Of a stretch of DNA of 64,000 nt, positions 37,579 through 50,329 are shown piece by piece; position 1 is the stretch's first letter, and each line of letters starts with the position of its first letter. The stretch spans positions 351,394 through 415,393 of the forward strand of contig JAHLJZ010000016.1 in the NCBI GenBank assembly GCA_025602915.1. Direction: 5' to 3'. A program made the translations under genes and the position numbers. This DNA comes from Paraphysoderma sedebokerense. Taxonomy: Eukaryota > Blastocladiomycota > Physodermatomycetes > Physodermatales > Physodermataceae. The notes beneath the pieces were generated by a model. That model did not search any database, had not been told where the DNA came from, and saw only the letters and a program-made list of their open reading frames with translations.

Positions 37579-38221
37579 GTCGGGACAATAACTTCCCGCG
37601 TATGCTAATGATACCCTAAGGATTCGGTCTTAAAGTCGAATGGTTAGGCAGAGCGTATACGAGAGTACCATTAGACAAAAATAGTCTAGGGAAGGAATAG
37701 CAAGAAATCTTGATTTGATATTTTGTGCCAAAAAATGTATCAGCGCTCCGAAATATAATTATACATTGATGGGTACATATAATCGTCTAATAATTACCCA
37801 CCAGGATATGCCAATTACGTAAATTCGCCATTAAATTGTGAAATTAAGTTATAATAATATTAATATACTTGAACTTTGCAAGCAGAAGTCGTCCAATATG
37901 CCGCCAAACCAGTTCTATAAATGTCGATTTTATTGCAGTTTCGCATGAATTAAATTATCATCAATATGGCATCAATTATTTGAATATCTGATACTCGATT
38001 ATTTGTGATGTTCAGTGCTGCAATCTCCCCGGCTTTAACAATTATTAAATAAACATTAATACAATGAGTGAAATCCAAGTCACGTGATTGTAACATTTTT
38101 TCCTTCCTCTTCCAATTCCCATTCTTTCTATCCGACGATATCTATTACCCTCCCTTTTAATCACATTATTCCCGTACATATCTTTTTGTTATCATCCATC
38201 AATTAAGCGTACTAGTCCAAG
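37579..38221. promoter_or_regulatory. divergent promoter region, RhoGDI and DRG1
   Basis: A 640-nt AT-rich interval between two outward-pointing genes. It includes a CACGTG palindrome near 38082 and a pyrimidine-rich stretch just before the DRG1 ATG. Confidence 0.4.
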
Positions 38222-40021
38222 ATGTCTATGGTAGAAAAGATAAAGGAAATCGAGGCCGAAATGGCTCGAACCCAGAGAAACAAGGCCACCGCCCATCACT
38301 TGGGTTTGTTGAAGGCCAAATTGGCTAAACTCAAGAGAGAGCTGTTGACTCCTCAAGGCGGCGGTGGTGGTGGTGCCGGTGTGGGTTTCGATGTTGCGAA
38401 AACGTATGTATTCGCTGGTTGCTTGCGGCTCTAATTTGGTAAGAAATATAAAACTTACAAGTTCAATGAATATCTCCGGTCTGCAGTGGTGTCGCTCGAG
38501 TTGGATTCATTGGATTTCCGTCAGTTGGCAAGTCGACACTCATGACAAAACTTACCGGAACCCACTCCGAAGTCGGAGCCTACGAATTTACCACTTTGAC
38601 GACTGTACCCGGTGTCATCCATTATAAAGGTGCCAAAATTCAGGTGAGTTAAAGATTCGAAATTTTGCTTTTTAATCGTAGATAGCGACCAGTGGGGTAT
38701 TGAATTTTCCACTTTCATTGTTGGATTGATGAACACTATATTGGATGCTCGGGCGGCCATACCTGCTTTTGGTAAAAATGTCTGACTGACCTTTGTTTTA
38801 CCATCTTGATTAGATTCTTGATCTTCCCGGTATTATCGAAGGTGCCAAGGATGGTAAAGGTCGAGGTCGCCAAGTCATTGCCGTCGCTCGAACATGTTCA
38901 CTCATTTTCATTGTACTCGACGTCTTAAAACCACTCACACATAGACGCCTGATTGAGCGGGAATTGGAAGGATTCGGTATCAGATTAAACAAAGAACCAC
39001 CAAATATTAGTTTTAAGAAGAAGGAAAAGGGTGGAATCAGTGTTAGTAGTACGGTGACGTTGACCAACTTGGAGAATGATACGATTAAAAGTATTCTGAA
39101 TGAGTACAAGATCCACAATGCCGATATCAGGTTTTCATGTGATGCTACAGCGGATGATTTGATTGACGTTATTGGTAAGGCTTTTGAAACTTAATTACCG
39201 CCATCAACACCACTTCTCTAACTGATTTTCTCTTTCTTCCATTATTACTGGGTCTTTGTTGGATCTACAGAGGGAAACAGAATTTATATGTGGGTATAAA
39301 ATCTCTTCGTTCCACTGCATCTGCCATTCACTAATCTCTTGTAATTGCTCTACATCACAGTCCCGGTATATATGTGCTTAACAAAATTGATCAGATCTCA
39401 ATTGAAGAGTTGGACATTGTCTCGAAGATTCCACATTGTGTGCCGATTTGTGCCCATCATGAATGGTAAATATCGATTCTGTTATCAGACTATCTTAAAA
39501 CTATATCCGTTTCCCCTGTCTTATCGTCCTTTCGTCCTTTTCCCTTGCTACTTCTATAGGAATTTTGACGAACTCATGGAAAAAATGTGGGATTATCTGG
39601 CGCTTAACAGAATTTACACAAAACCAAAAGGCTTGCTGCCCGATTATTCTGCACCTGTGGTACTAAGACGAAGTGCCAGTACGGTAGAAGATTTCTGTAA
39701 CAGTATTCACAAGGGTTCGTTTCTCTTCTTTTAATTGCTTTGTTGCATCTTGTTGTCTGTGATCACCTTTTCGCAATATATTAACCCCACGTTCTGTTCT
39801 GTAAATTAAGCCATTCTCAAAGACTTCAAATATGCTCTTGTTTGGGGTACAAGTGTGAAACATAATCCGCAGATTGTAGGTAAAGATCACGTATTAGCCG
39901 ATGAAGACGTCGTACAAATCATAAAGTACGTTCCTTGTCCGTGTCTGCTCTGAAATGTGTAAACTGAGATAGCTGACATCGCTTTTGATTCATTTCTTGT
40001 CTGTCTTTTATCAGAAAATAA
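38222..40021 (+). CDS. RBG1: developmentally regulated GTP-binding protein (DRG1/Rbg1)
   Basis: Exons join to a full DRG. The N-terminus [20 protein letters not shown] is the DFRP-binding helix region. The G1 motif is [12 protein letters not shown]3 is [20 protein letters not shown], and G4 is NKID in [14 protein letters not shown]. The inserted S5D2L-like segment, [20 protein letters not shown], is typical of the family. The C-terminal TGS domain contains [20 protein letters not shown] and ends [10 protein letters not shown]. The last two codons lie in a tiny final exon. A 19-nt internal micro-exon (39271-39289, encoding GNRIY) is required for the frame. It is a translation GTPase that binds ribosomes. 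Confidence 0.96.
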
Positions 40022-40976
40022 TCCATCATTGTCTTCGTTGGATATTAATTGCCGTAATTGCAAAATACTCTTTGTCGTGGTAGAAATGATGGTGAATTAG
40101 GGTTCAATGCATGTTGATAGCAAATAAAAACCAAAAAACAAACAAATCTATATAAAATGATCAAATAAATAGTGGAGAAATTCCAAATTCCTATACTCGT
40201 GGTAGCCCACGCACAGGAATTTCATGGAATAAAGTCATTGCAAATTCAGGCATTTTAGTAGAAGCTTCGCATATCTTATGTAAAACGATATCCAGATAGA
40301 TACGAGTTTTAGAATATCGCCATGTTCAAATCAAGCTTCTAAGAATATTTAATCGTTCTTGATTAGTCGAATCTGTTGATTTGAAATTATAAGGACATCG
40401 TGATTTTCTCGCGTATCGCTACGACAGCATACGTCTGGTGTAAAACATACTGAATTCGTCTGAAAGTCTGACTCATTAATTTCTCTAAGTTCGCTGAGTG
40501 TTGATGAAGAATTAAAAATTAAATACATTGTATTGGAGTTTTAAGGAACCCCAGGATTGAACTGAACAAAAATCAAGGATGGACAACAAGATTTTCAACC
40601 ACGTTCTTAATGCAAAACGTATTTCATACGACCTCGGAATATAACCTCATACAAACGAAACTCGCCACAACATCATGATTGAAAATTATATTCCAGTTAA
40701 AAAGACCCATGAGAACATAAGATACCAAAATGGCAACAGAATGATTTTCTCACCACACCCTCGCAAATTTGGCCCAGAAACACCTTCCACACCACCACGC
40801 AACTCCCGACAGAGTGACCCTGAGGCCATATCCACGCCACTATCGTCTATAAAATCCCCTTCGTTGTCCTGCTTTCATCAAATCCTCTGTAATCCAGGTT
40901 GTAAGTTGCAAGGCATAGGTATACCGGTAGCAAAAGACAAGGATACAATTCACCAGCGAAAACGCGAACCATCGAA
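40022..40976. other. intergenic with upstream open frame
   Basis: No clear gene. A 101-codon plus-strand frame (40675-40980) overlaps the ATG of the next gene by 4 nt and has Pro/Ser-rich low-complexity content. It is probably 5' leader. Confidence 0.4.
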
Positions 40977-42391
40977 ATGAAATCCAAAGTGATTCTTACC
41001 CTCTTTTTCTTCACACTCCTTACCGTCACTTTTGCGGTTCCAGTCGAAGAAGGAACCGACGTTGATTCGGAAGACGTTATCATCGGACTAGAAGATGACG
41101 ACCCATCTCTTGCCAGTGAAGATGTAACCGGTGCAGGTGCTCCACCCGTTGCGGTTGCGACAACGAATCCAACAACCAAGAAGAAGAAAAATGCTTGTAC
41201 TAGATTGTTGACTAGAACGAGATATAGACAATTTTTTAATGGCAATAGACCGGAATACTATTCCCATTTACTGAGAGCATTGACAAAAGCTAAATGGTGT
41301 ACTGCTGAAAAGTAAGGATTTTTTTTACTTCATCTCCCTTTGCATTTTATCATCCATTTTATCCGCGATGTGGACGCGGGGTGGAGAATGGATGGGACGG
41401 GCCAAAGTGGTCTTGGAACAGTGCCAATCATTACTATTGTTTTATCTTGCATATTATTATTATTCTTATCGTTTTTATCCTGTTGTTATCGTGCTAACTA
41501 GAATACTTTAATGTATTTTCGTTTCTTTATTGTCGTTTAGAATGGCTGCATTCCTTGGAACAGTGAAACACGAAACTGCTTCCATGTCTATTTTCTTTCA
41601 ACCAAGTTTGTATATCCCATCCTCTTTCTATTGTTCAGAAGTTAAGAAGAACTTAACACAATTTCAATTATCTTTGATTGCTGTAATAATTTAATTATAA
41701 TTAGTCGATAATGGTGCTGGGTAAGTTTCACAATTCCATCGTTGCTTGTGTGACGATAAACTCGAACTGACAAAACTTGACAATATTATCAATTCATTAC
41801 ACGGAATCCAGTATCCTCCACATGATCCCACCCAACTGGCGCTTTGCCTTCAACGGTATCTCAGACCTTCGTAGAGCACTAGGATCAAGCAACCAAAACC
41901 TCATCAATTCTCCCACCTTTGACCAACCACGATTTAGAATCATGACAGACCCACGCTACATGTTCACAGTTGGAACTTGGTGGTTCAAGCGAGGTGCTGG
42001 CGAAATTCTCAATCGTGGTTGTATGACCGTCGAAAGCGATATGCAGAATTGGGTAAAATCAGAACAATCAATGACGATGCTCAAGAACTGCGTTTTCGGA
42101 TTCGCCGCTGACCCTGGTGACTGGCAACGTAGAGGATTCATTAGAGAAGCTTACAACTTGTTGAAATATCGAAGGACAGCTTCGGTATCTTCTGCTGGAG
42201 TTGAAGCCGCCGGTGCTAGCGTCGTTGAAAATGATATCGACGTTCAATTCGATGAAGATGAAACGTTGGTCTTTGTTGATGCTGAAACTAACAAAACTGT
42301 TTCTACCTCTGTCCCTACCATGACTGGCAACGTTGTGCCAACTGCTACCGCTACCATCATTTTAGCCGCTCCTCACCAAGATGGCGCTTAA
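40977..42391 (+). CDS. secreted lysozyme/chitinase-like protein
   Basis: Four exons. A signal peptide (MKSKVILTLFFFTLLTVTFA) is followed by an acidic pro-region and a KKKK patch. The domain has TRTRYRQFFNGNRPEYYSHL, AEKMAAFLGTVKHETASMSI and the join QPIDNGAGILHMIPPNWRF. HET followed by D-NGAG-LHM-P-NW resembles the lysozyme/GH19-like fold, where the Glu after the His is the usual catalytic acid. That family call is tentative. The C-terminus runs through TVGTWWFKRGAGEIL to a Thr/Val-rich hydrophobic end (ATATIILAAP) that may be a weak anchor. A role in cell-wall polymer turnover is inference. Exon 3 is very short (about 16 nt). Confidence 0.7.
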
Positions 42392-42655
42392 ATATACCAA
42401 TTATAAATAATTTCATTCCTAAAAACTTAATTAAATCTTTGTACGATTTGTAAGATAACCCGTAAATAATTGAATTCAGATTCCATGTACAGCAACGAAA
42501 TTGAGTAAATAAATTTCAAGAGAATGAGGACTTTCGTATAAATTGAATCTTTGATGCTCATCCTTGTACAATTTCGTGTTTAGGTTTCTCCGTACGGTAT
42601 CCGAACTTTATTATCTTTCTTACACATATTGGCCGTTTCTGACCAATGAAGCAGA

Positions 42656-42823
42656 CTAAGGATAAGTAACATATCCATCCTTCTTTACAAATTTAACACG
42701 ATATGTTATCGGCCATTCATCACCAGCCTCAGAGACATAGGTATCCGTGAAATTGGTTTCTGTACATATCAACGGTAGCAATCCAGACGAACAAGAAATG
42801 AGGAAAAAGAAAAATCGAATCAT
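42656..42823 (-). CDS. small secreted protein, 55 residues
   Basis: Starts MIRFFFFLISCSSGLLPLIC, a likely signal peptide, then a short mature part with a YRVKFVKKDGYVTYP end. An in-frame upstream start extends it by 19 residues without improving it. No family recognised. It lies just downstream of the BTB gene on the same strand. It could be a chance ORF. Confidence 0.35.
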   Translation of the reverse strand: MIRFFFFLISCSSGLLPLICTETNFTDTYVSEAGDEWPITYRVKFVKKDGYVTYP

Positions 42824-42952
42824 AGCTGACTGAGCTTGGTGAAACATAGAAGAGTCGAAACACACGTCACACACATGCACGACAATCGTAACATCTCCAT
42901 TCTCTACGGACTAATCTAAATTGAACTTTCACTTTCAAATTGGTCCTTATAT

Positions 42953-44537
42953 CTATCCATCAATTTTCCATACTTTCTTCACGATACTACTCTTCCCATT
43001 CATGCCTCGTTTGATCAATGTTACTCTACCACCATCGCTATTTGAATTCAAATAGCTTGGGGGCATCAATTTTGCACCCTCTCCCTTACCAGTATTGCTA
43101 CTAGTTCCACTTGAGGTGCCACCAAATGTCAATACCACACTTTCGTCCCCCTTCTGAAGAACGTGAAACAATCTAGCGGAAGGAGAAGTCATCTGAAGAC
43201 CCAAAGAGACAACTATTTCCTCGTAAAGCGTTGCTCCTGAGATTAAACTCGAACTTGTCTGTGTATTGAGTGAATTAGATGAGTTGGAGCGACTTTGCGG
43301 TTGGCTGTGAGGTTGGCTGCAATTGAGTAGTGGACTTGGTGTAGAGCAGGGGGGAATGGGCGATGAAGAATATGACGGAGAAGAGTGAGAGGGTGACATA
43401 GGATTTGTCGATCGAAGGACGTCACGTCGTTTAATGACGTCCTTCGCAAATAAGAATCGGGTCCTTTTACTTGGAAACGGGGACGCATCCGACTCTAGAA
43501 CGGATTTAAGTAATTGAAAAGGAAGAAGAGAGAATATATCAACCAGAGTCTCGTACGAAACTGGAGAAGCGGCTACGGTGTTACTGTGGAGCGGAATATT
43601 CTCGGCGGGAGAGCTAGAAGAAGAAGCAAAAAAGGAAATAGACGATTCTGAGCTCCAGTTCGTGCACATAAGAGGGAGATTTGTGACATATTCTTGTACG
43701 ATATTCTTGAGCCTTTCAATAACAGGGAGTCGATCGTCCAGTTCCTGCGAACTTTCTGGAACGAGACAAAGGGACAAGTAGCGTTGAATCGTAGTCGGCG
43801 AAATGTCGGATTGTATAAAGTCGAGGACAAGGTGAGTCAGGGAGGGCAGTCCAAATATGAGAGAGGCCGCTAGAATTTCAAGACTGTTTTCCGTGGAAAA
43901 ATGATAAGGGGCGATGGGAGCGTACAAGTGACCTGGAATCAAAATAAATCATTCACCTGTTGCGTTTCGGCGGAGAGTGTGCTTAGTATAACATACCAAT
44001 TGCGATCGAAAAGCTCTCTTCACTGATTCCTTCCGGAAGATCAACCGTAATTTCTCGATTATATCGCCTATCATCGACGCCTACGTGGTTATCGGTCCCA
44101 CTTTCTGTATGAGAGTTCTTATGATCGCATTCGGCCAGTGTCCTGACCCAGAAGGAGCTCTGTGACAAGATCAAAGCATGAAACCCGAATGTCTTGCCAA
44201 ATAAAGGGATATGAACTGCAGTATCGGCGAATGAAGAGTTCAGATAGGCGTTATACAGATGTTGGATGATATTGTGAGTGTGTTGATGGGCGAATGACGG
44301 ATGAACGAAAGACAAAGGTTGTGGAGGGGGTTTTGCAGCGACACTTTGTTGCAGATTAGGGACGTAATTAGCTGTCGGAGGATTCAATTCCAACTTCAGA
44401 GGTTGATTAGGTTCAGCATGGATCACGCCATTAGTAGCGCTAATGACAGGATGTTCGGTGTGAAAAGCGGATTGTTGGGGCAGTTGAGTCTGATTTGGAA
44501 TGGTAAATCGTTGAGACAGACCGTTTGTAGACAACAT
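42953..44537 (-). CDS. BTB/POZ domain protein
   Basis: Two exons. After a Gln/Pro-rich N-terminus, the BTB fold reads HLYNAYLNSSFADTAVHIPL, then FGFHALILSQSSFWVRTLAE, an acidic insert, ITVDLPEGISEESFSIAIG and, across the intron, LYAPIAPYHFSTENSLEILA. Helical BACK-like sequence follows (FGLPSLTHLVLDFIQSDI, then RYLSLCLVPE), then a long Ser/Pro-rich tail and VVKKVWKIDG. The start is the ATG at 44537; the frame is open further upstream without an ATG. Function unknown; BTB proteins often act as adaptors for Cullin-3 or in transcription. Confidence 0.8.
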
Positions 44538-44717
44538 TTTGCGGAAGGATATGATTTCAAATGATACAAGGTTGATATGATGGAATTCGAATTCTAGTTG
44601 GAATCGGTGTCGATGGGAATCCTGGAATGACCGTTGTATTACCCCGGCAACGGTCACGTGTACAATAAAAACAGGCCACGTCTTACGATGGAATGATACG
44701 AATTCCGTACCGGAGGG
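44538..44717. promoter_or_regulatory. bidirectional promoter, BTB and AFG2-type genes
   Basis: Only 180 nt separate the two divergent start codons, so both genes must share this region. A CACGTG palindrome (near 44656) lies in the middle. Confidence 0.6.
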
Positions 44718-47700
44718 ATGCGGTCAATGAAACTACACATCGATTCGGACAATCAGACCGCTCCGATATCATGTGTCTTGCCTACAGACATTTTTCGTCG
44801 GTTATCCTCGGAGCTGAATCAGTGGGTGCAAATTTTAACGACCACCAACGTGAGTCTTCCCATTGCGTAACTTCCGTGAATGATTGTGAAGTTAATGATT
44901 GACATTGATGAAGGTTTATTACAGTAAAGCTCTACCTGCACTATCAAGTCATCAGACTTTTGTTAGTCTTCGCGGCCCATTGATTTCTCGCGCGATTCAC
45001 TCGTCGGATAACCTGTCGCTTCAATTGCGCGACTTGGGGGAGAATGAATGTAAGGACTGTCATATTTCCAACGATCTCCTCATCCCTAAATCTAGTGCGC
45101 TAATTCTAGATTTTGAATTCCGTTGGTCCAATTCCAGGCATCGTCCAGACGATTTCATGCCCTCTTCCCCGAGCACTGACCGTCTGCTATTCGATCAAGT
45201 CGAGCAATAAGCAGGATGAGTCTTTCACGATACCTGGTAAGATTCCGTTTGCCCCCAAGGTAACTAAATTCTGTACATCCTGTTCTGCTTGTATCCGAAA
45301 TTCATCAAGCTGTTTATCTTGACACCGACGATAACCTTAAAAGTTGATCCAATCTCTGATACGAGATTACGTACTTTTTCCTGGGGCAAGGATATTACAT
45401 CCTTGGTTTGAGATAGAGGTACATTATTCCTCCCGCTGCTGATCTGATGGTTATGCTGAGGCCAATTCCCGATCCAGGTTTCCACAATAGAACCAACGAC
45501 CCCTTGCCTACCCTCCTTTTCCACTAGATTTACTTGTCAAACGAGCAATGAAATAAACGATATACCCGAGCTCAAAACCTATTCATCTTCAGCGTCGTCG
45601 ATCCCTGGATTGGAAGCTGTATCGGCACAGTTGTTAGAGTTGGTAAAATATCCGTTATTGTTTCCGGATTTGTTTGATTTAGCGCGGGTTCAGGCTCCCC
45701 GTGGAGTATTGCTTCATGGACCTCCTGGCGTTGGTAAAACTCTTGTAGTGAGCCACTTGGCTCAATGGTGCAATGCAGAATTGGTATGTTAGTGGTGGAA
45801 CTGACCGAGGTACAGATATAAACATGTCAGCTCAAGTAGAATTGTATACAGATTACGATACATCCGCCAACTGTTCTTTCACCGTTCCTGGGACAGTCCG
45901 AAAAAAATCTACGACAAAAGTTTGAGAAAGCTCAAGAATTGGCCTCGCAAATTGTCACCACGTCCGACGGCACCATAACGACGCGGCCTGTTATTGTGTT
46001 TATCGATGAATTCGACGCTATTGCACCATCCCGAAACTCAGCAGCATCATCGCAAACAACCAGACTCGTGACTCAGCTATTGACATTGATGGACGGAATC
46101 AGCACCAAGCATAGTATGGATCGCAATTCAAATAAAAGTCTACAGCCGCGAATTGTAATTATCGCATCCACGAACCGCCCGCATACTCTGGATCCCGCCC
46201 TGCGTCGCCCAGGAAGATTCGACAGAGAGATTCAAATTATGCCCCCAGATGTTGACACCCGCGCCAGGATTCTAGAAAATCTTCTTTCGTTCGCTAACCC
46301 CAGCAGCCAACACATTTCGAAAGTCAATCTCAGATTGTCGAATGATGTAGATATTCAAGAATTGGCGAAATGGAGTAACGGCTTTGTTGGTGCAGATTTA
46401 GCGATGTGGGTTCGAGAAGTCTGCTCCCGGTTCGCAAAACGAGCAATGAACCGTACCACCGAGTTGTCCAACTTATCTGATTCAACTTCTGTTTCCGATT
46501 CCGCAACACCGCCCGTTGATGTGATCCGTAGATCCGATTTCTTCGACGCCTTTAAACAAATGACACCAAGTTTAACGCGTGGACATACGATTGACATCTC
46601 AACTCCTCTCACCTGGTATGATGTCGGTGGTCTTCCGTCCGTCAAACAGGTTTTGCAGCAGTCTATTACATGGCCATTGATACATTCCGAGACATTCATA
46701 CGACTGGGAATTGCACCAACAAGAGGTGTGTTGTTATATGGTCCACCCGGTTGTTCTAAAACGACGTTAGCCAAGATACTAGCAAGACAAAGCGGATTTA
46801 CGTTCTTGAGCATCAATGGAGCTCAAGTATTTTCACCTTACGTCGGGGATTCTGAAAGTATTAGTACGTCGTTTGGATTTGTTTCCCTCTGTTACATTAC
46901 CATTTGCCTGACGAAATCATATTTTGTTTCAGTTCGTTCGACGTTCCACCTCGCGAGACTGTCTTCTCCGACCATTATATTCGTAGACGAAATAGACGCC
47001 ATCGTTTCTTCTCGCTTCGACTCACAACAAAGTGGAACCTCGGATTCCGTGCAATCTAGAGTGTTGAGCACTTTACTCAATGAAATGGATGGCATCGAAA
47101 ATGCCACTGGGGTGGTTGTCGTGGTATCTTGCCTCATTATTATATTCCCCCACTTCATTTGAATCTAAATGCAAAATCTTTTCTTCATATACAACAGGCC
47201 GCAACTAACCGTCCCAATGTTCTTGATCCCGCACTTCTCCGACCGGGACGATTCGACAAGCTTGTCTACGTTCCTCCGCCTGATAAATCAGCGCGAAAAG
47301 AAATATTTAAAATATATACGAAAAACTTGCCATTGGGAGAGAGTATAGATTGGGAAAAAGTGTTGGAAGAACTGAGTGATTTGGTAAGTTTTAACTCCTG
47401 CTGTCTTCGATGTATATGGAACATGAGTTAACACAATTTTAATATCAGACTGGAGATTGTACAGGAGCAGATATTGAAAATCTTTGTAGGGAAGCGGCAT
47501 TATTAGCTTTACGAAGGTCGTTGAGTTTGCCAAACCCTTCGAAGGGTTCAGTGGTAGGTTTCTGCGCTTGATAACGAGGTTCATCTTGGCCGCAATTTGC
47601 TGACTCTACACGGTTCTTGGCTTCTCTGAATACAGGTTGTGCAAGATTTTATGGACGCTTTAAATCTAATAAGACCAACTTTGACTGCCGAAATGATGGC

Positions 47701-47734
47701 GATGTACGAGAGCTTAAGTGAGAAATTCTTGTAG
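44718..47734 (+). CDS. double AAA ATPase of the AFG2/SPATA5L1 family
   Basis: The first exon starts [20 protein letters not shown] and ends ILTTTN before a GTGAGT donor. Then [14 protein letters not shown] begins the substrate-binding N domain; the middle joins (45100-45540) are provisional. D1 has Walker [11 protein letters not shown], Walker [11 protein letters not shown] and [21 protein letters not shown]2 has [12 protein letters not shown] (the Ser-Lys form is typical of the AFG2 group), IIFVDEIDA and [40 protein letters not shown] and [16 protein letters not shown] close it. AFG2 ATPases strip Rlp24 and related factors from pre-60S ribosomes. The C-terminal [10 protein letters not shown] supports the SPATA5L1-like branch. 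Stop TAG at 47732. Confidence 0.93.
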
Positions 47735-47881
47735 GAACGTAGCATTGTAAGTATTTTTTACAAATGAATGTATTCGATAGACCATGTATCAAATCAAATA
47801 AGATTTCAAATTCTCAGATAATTACACCATCAACTTCATGCAGCAAATCAAATGCTTAGTTTATTGTAACAATCCTTCAAT
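47735..47881. other. convergent 3' interval
   Basis: A short AT-rich gap between tail-to-tail genes, probably holding both poly(A) sites. Confidence 0.4.
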
Positions 47882-49896
47882 TTACTTCTGTTGAAATTTT
47901 GATGACAGTAACTTAGCAATAGTTTGAAGTTGAATATTTGATGTGCCTTCGTAAATCGCACCAATTTTGGCGTCACTACATCCAATAATGATTAGTTCAA
48001 GACGAAACATGCAAGGTTGCGAGGAGTTTGTCGTGACAATAAACAAACCGATAGAATTTTTCAGCAGGGTAGTCTCGTGTGAAACCGACGCCACCCATCC
48101 ACTCTATAGCCTTGCTGGCAGCTTTTTCCGCAACTTGTGAAGAATAGAGCTTGGCCATCGCAGCTTCCTTGACAAAATTCTTGCCTTGCTCCTTCATCCT
48201 GGCGGCGTTGTAGGTTAATAGACGGGCTGCTTCAATTTCGGTGGCGACCTGAGCATATTGATGTTGCATTCCCTGAATAACATTTGTTGATAAGAAAGAA
48301 ATGTACGGTGAAACAAACGCAAGCCAAAGAGACAGCGTACCTGGAATGTACCAATCTCTTGGCCAAATTGCTTTCTCTGGAACATATATTCCATGGCATT
48401 ATCGAATGCACCTTGAGCCAATCCAATCATCTGTGCGGCAATACCGATACGTCCTTCATTTAGAATCTCGATAGAATATTTGTACCCCTTTCCGACTTCA
48501 CCGAGGACATTAGAGGCCGGAACTTTCACATCATCGAAGTTCAGAGCGCATGTTGAAGAAGCTCGGATTCCCAGCTAAGGAAAACTCGTCAGATTAACCG
48601 CTATAAATAATATATAGATATTCATTCATACCTTGCTCTCTTTCTTGGCAATCTGGACGCCCATATCTTTTTCCACAATGAAGCAAGTGATACCTTTGTA
48701 TCCCTTGCTTGGATCGACGTTGGCAAATACCAAGAAGATATCAGCTTCTCCTGAATTGGTAATCCAGAGTTTTGAACCGTTAAGAACGTAGTAATCTCCC
48801 TTCTTCTCGGCTCTGGTCTTGAGGGCAAATGCATCCGATCCACTTCCGGCTTCAGACAAGCCAAAACAACCGACCTAGAGTGGTAGGCCATCAGAAAACG
48901 GACCTGAATGTGAACTTTCGAGGCTATCTTAAATGAGCAAATCCATTTCTTACTTTGTCCGTCGCAAGAGCAGTCAGATATTTTTCCTTCTGGGCATCAG
49001 TTCCGTATTGGCGGAACAATGTATTGACAAGGGTGTTCTATAAAGAGAAATTGTAAGATATAGAATGAGACGCAAGCGTTACTTGAGGGCTTGACAATGC
49101 TACCAACCTGAACGTCACATACGACAGAAACAGACGGGTCCACTTTAGCCAGTTCTGAAGAATGCCAGAAAAGTTATAATTTAAATGGTCTGATGCGAAC
49201 GTGTTCTCAAACAATTAAATATTACCTTCAACAGCCAAGATAGCAGAGGTGAAGGAGCTTTCAGCACCACCAAAATCCGAAGGAGTTTCAATGCCCATCA
49301 ACTGTACGCGAAGTTGTCAACAAAAGATTCCAAGGTTCTTATATGATTAATTTGTCAGATATTCGTACCCCTTGTTCGAACAGTTCTTTCAGCACATCTT
49401 TATCCAAAGTTTCAGTTTCATCCATCTGAGATACTTTGGGTTTGATACGTTCCTGTGCGAACCTTGCAACTATTTTTAAGCGAAATTGATGACGATTTCA
49501 GTATATAAGTGTCCAGTAGAGTATTATTCGCAACCCAAACACCATAAAAGACAGCAAGTTGATAAAATACGGAGATAAAATTAGAAAGAAAGTTATTCGC
49601 TTGTTTAACTGAAATTGGACATTGTCAGTCAACTGAAAGTAGTCGTACCAGATTCTTGCAACATTTTTTCTTCATCAGTTAAAGTGTAGAGGGACGGAAT
49701 GCCAGTGTGGGCACCATTTAAACTAGTTGAGGTAGATAATAATCTAAAACCCACCCCCAAATGAGAGTCAACGTCAGTACGGAGTGGAAGGACACGACTG
49801 AGCACTAACAAATACCCACCTTTGGGATGTAACAGCAGGGGCGGCGACAGCACGCAAATTCTTTGAAATAAGTCTGGACGTCAATCTAAGAGCCAT
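47882..49896 (-). CDS. short/branched-chain acyl-CoA dehydrogenase, mitochondrial
   Basis: Nine or so exons. The N-terminus [20 protein letters not shown] is basic and Ser/Leu-rich, a likely mitochondrial import signal. Blocks: [52 protein letters not shown] (typical of ACADSB), [14 protein letters not shown] (FAD/substrate site), [17 protein letters not shown], and [60 protein letters not shown] and [20 protein letters not shown] follow, the last with the catalytic Glu in YEGTSNIQ. It oxidises acyl-CoA in isoleucine or short-chain fatty acid breakdown, passing electrons to ETF. Confidence 0.94.
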
Positions 49897-50329
49897 ATCT
49901 ACGACGAAATTCCTTACAATATACGGATAGCAGATGGGTAGAATGATGACAAAAAGTTGGAATTGCTAATTTGCGGTGGATTGAAAACGGCCATCCAAAA
50001 CGTAACGGAACGGGGCCGATCTTTTCAGACTGGTCACGTGATCGGCCAAACTCCGTCCCGTGAATTTCAAAGTGATTTCAAATGGGACGACATCTGATAT
50101 TTACGGTTGTAATGCAGAATTTTATCAGAATTTTATCATAATAATATTTACACTCCTTGTCTAAGGGTATGATCTCAGGCTTTGCGATGATAATTCTGTT
50201 TGCATGCGAAATGTATTGCAAACCATTGCTCGAAAATACAAAAATACAGAACAACCCGTCAACATCCCTTAACCAAAATTCCCGAATAGACTAATAACTA
50301 TAAACAAGTATACAGAGACAATTTTATTC
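49897..50329. other. intergenic
   Basis: Promoter side of the acyl-CoA dehydrogenase, then AT-rich sequence up to the end of the first array gene. No gene seen. Confidence 0.45.

Noticed and set aside
40675-40980. 101-codon frame overlapping the lysozyme-like start
   Set aside because: Low-complexity Pro/Ser content, overlaps the next ATG by 4 nt; more likely 5' leader.
46355-46816. 153-codon minus-strand frame
   Set aside because: Antisense shadow of the AFG2-type ATPase exon.
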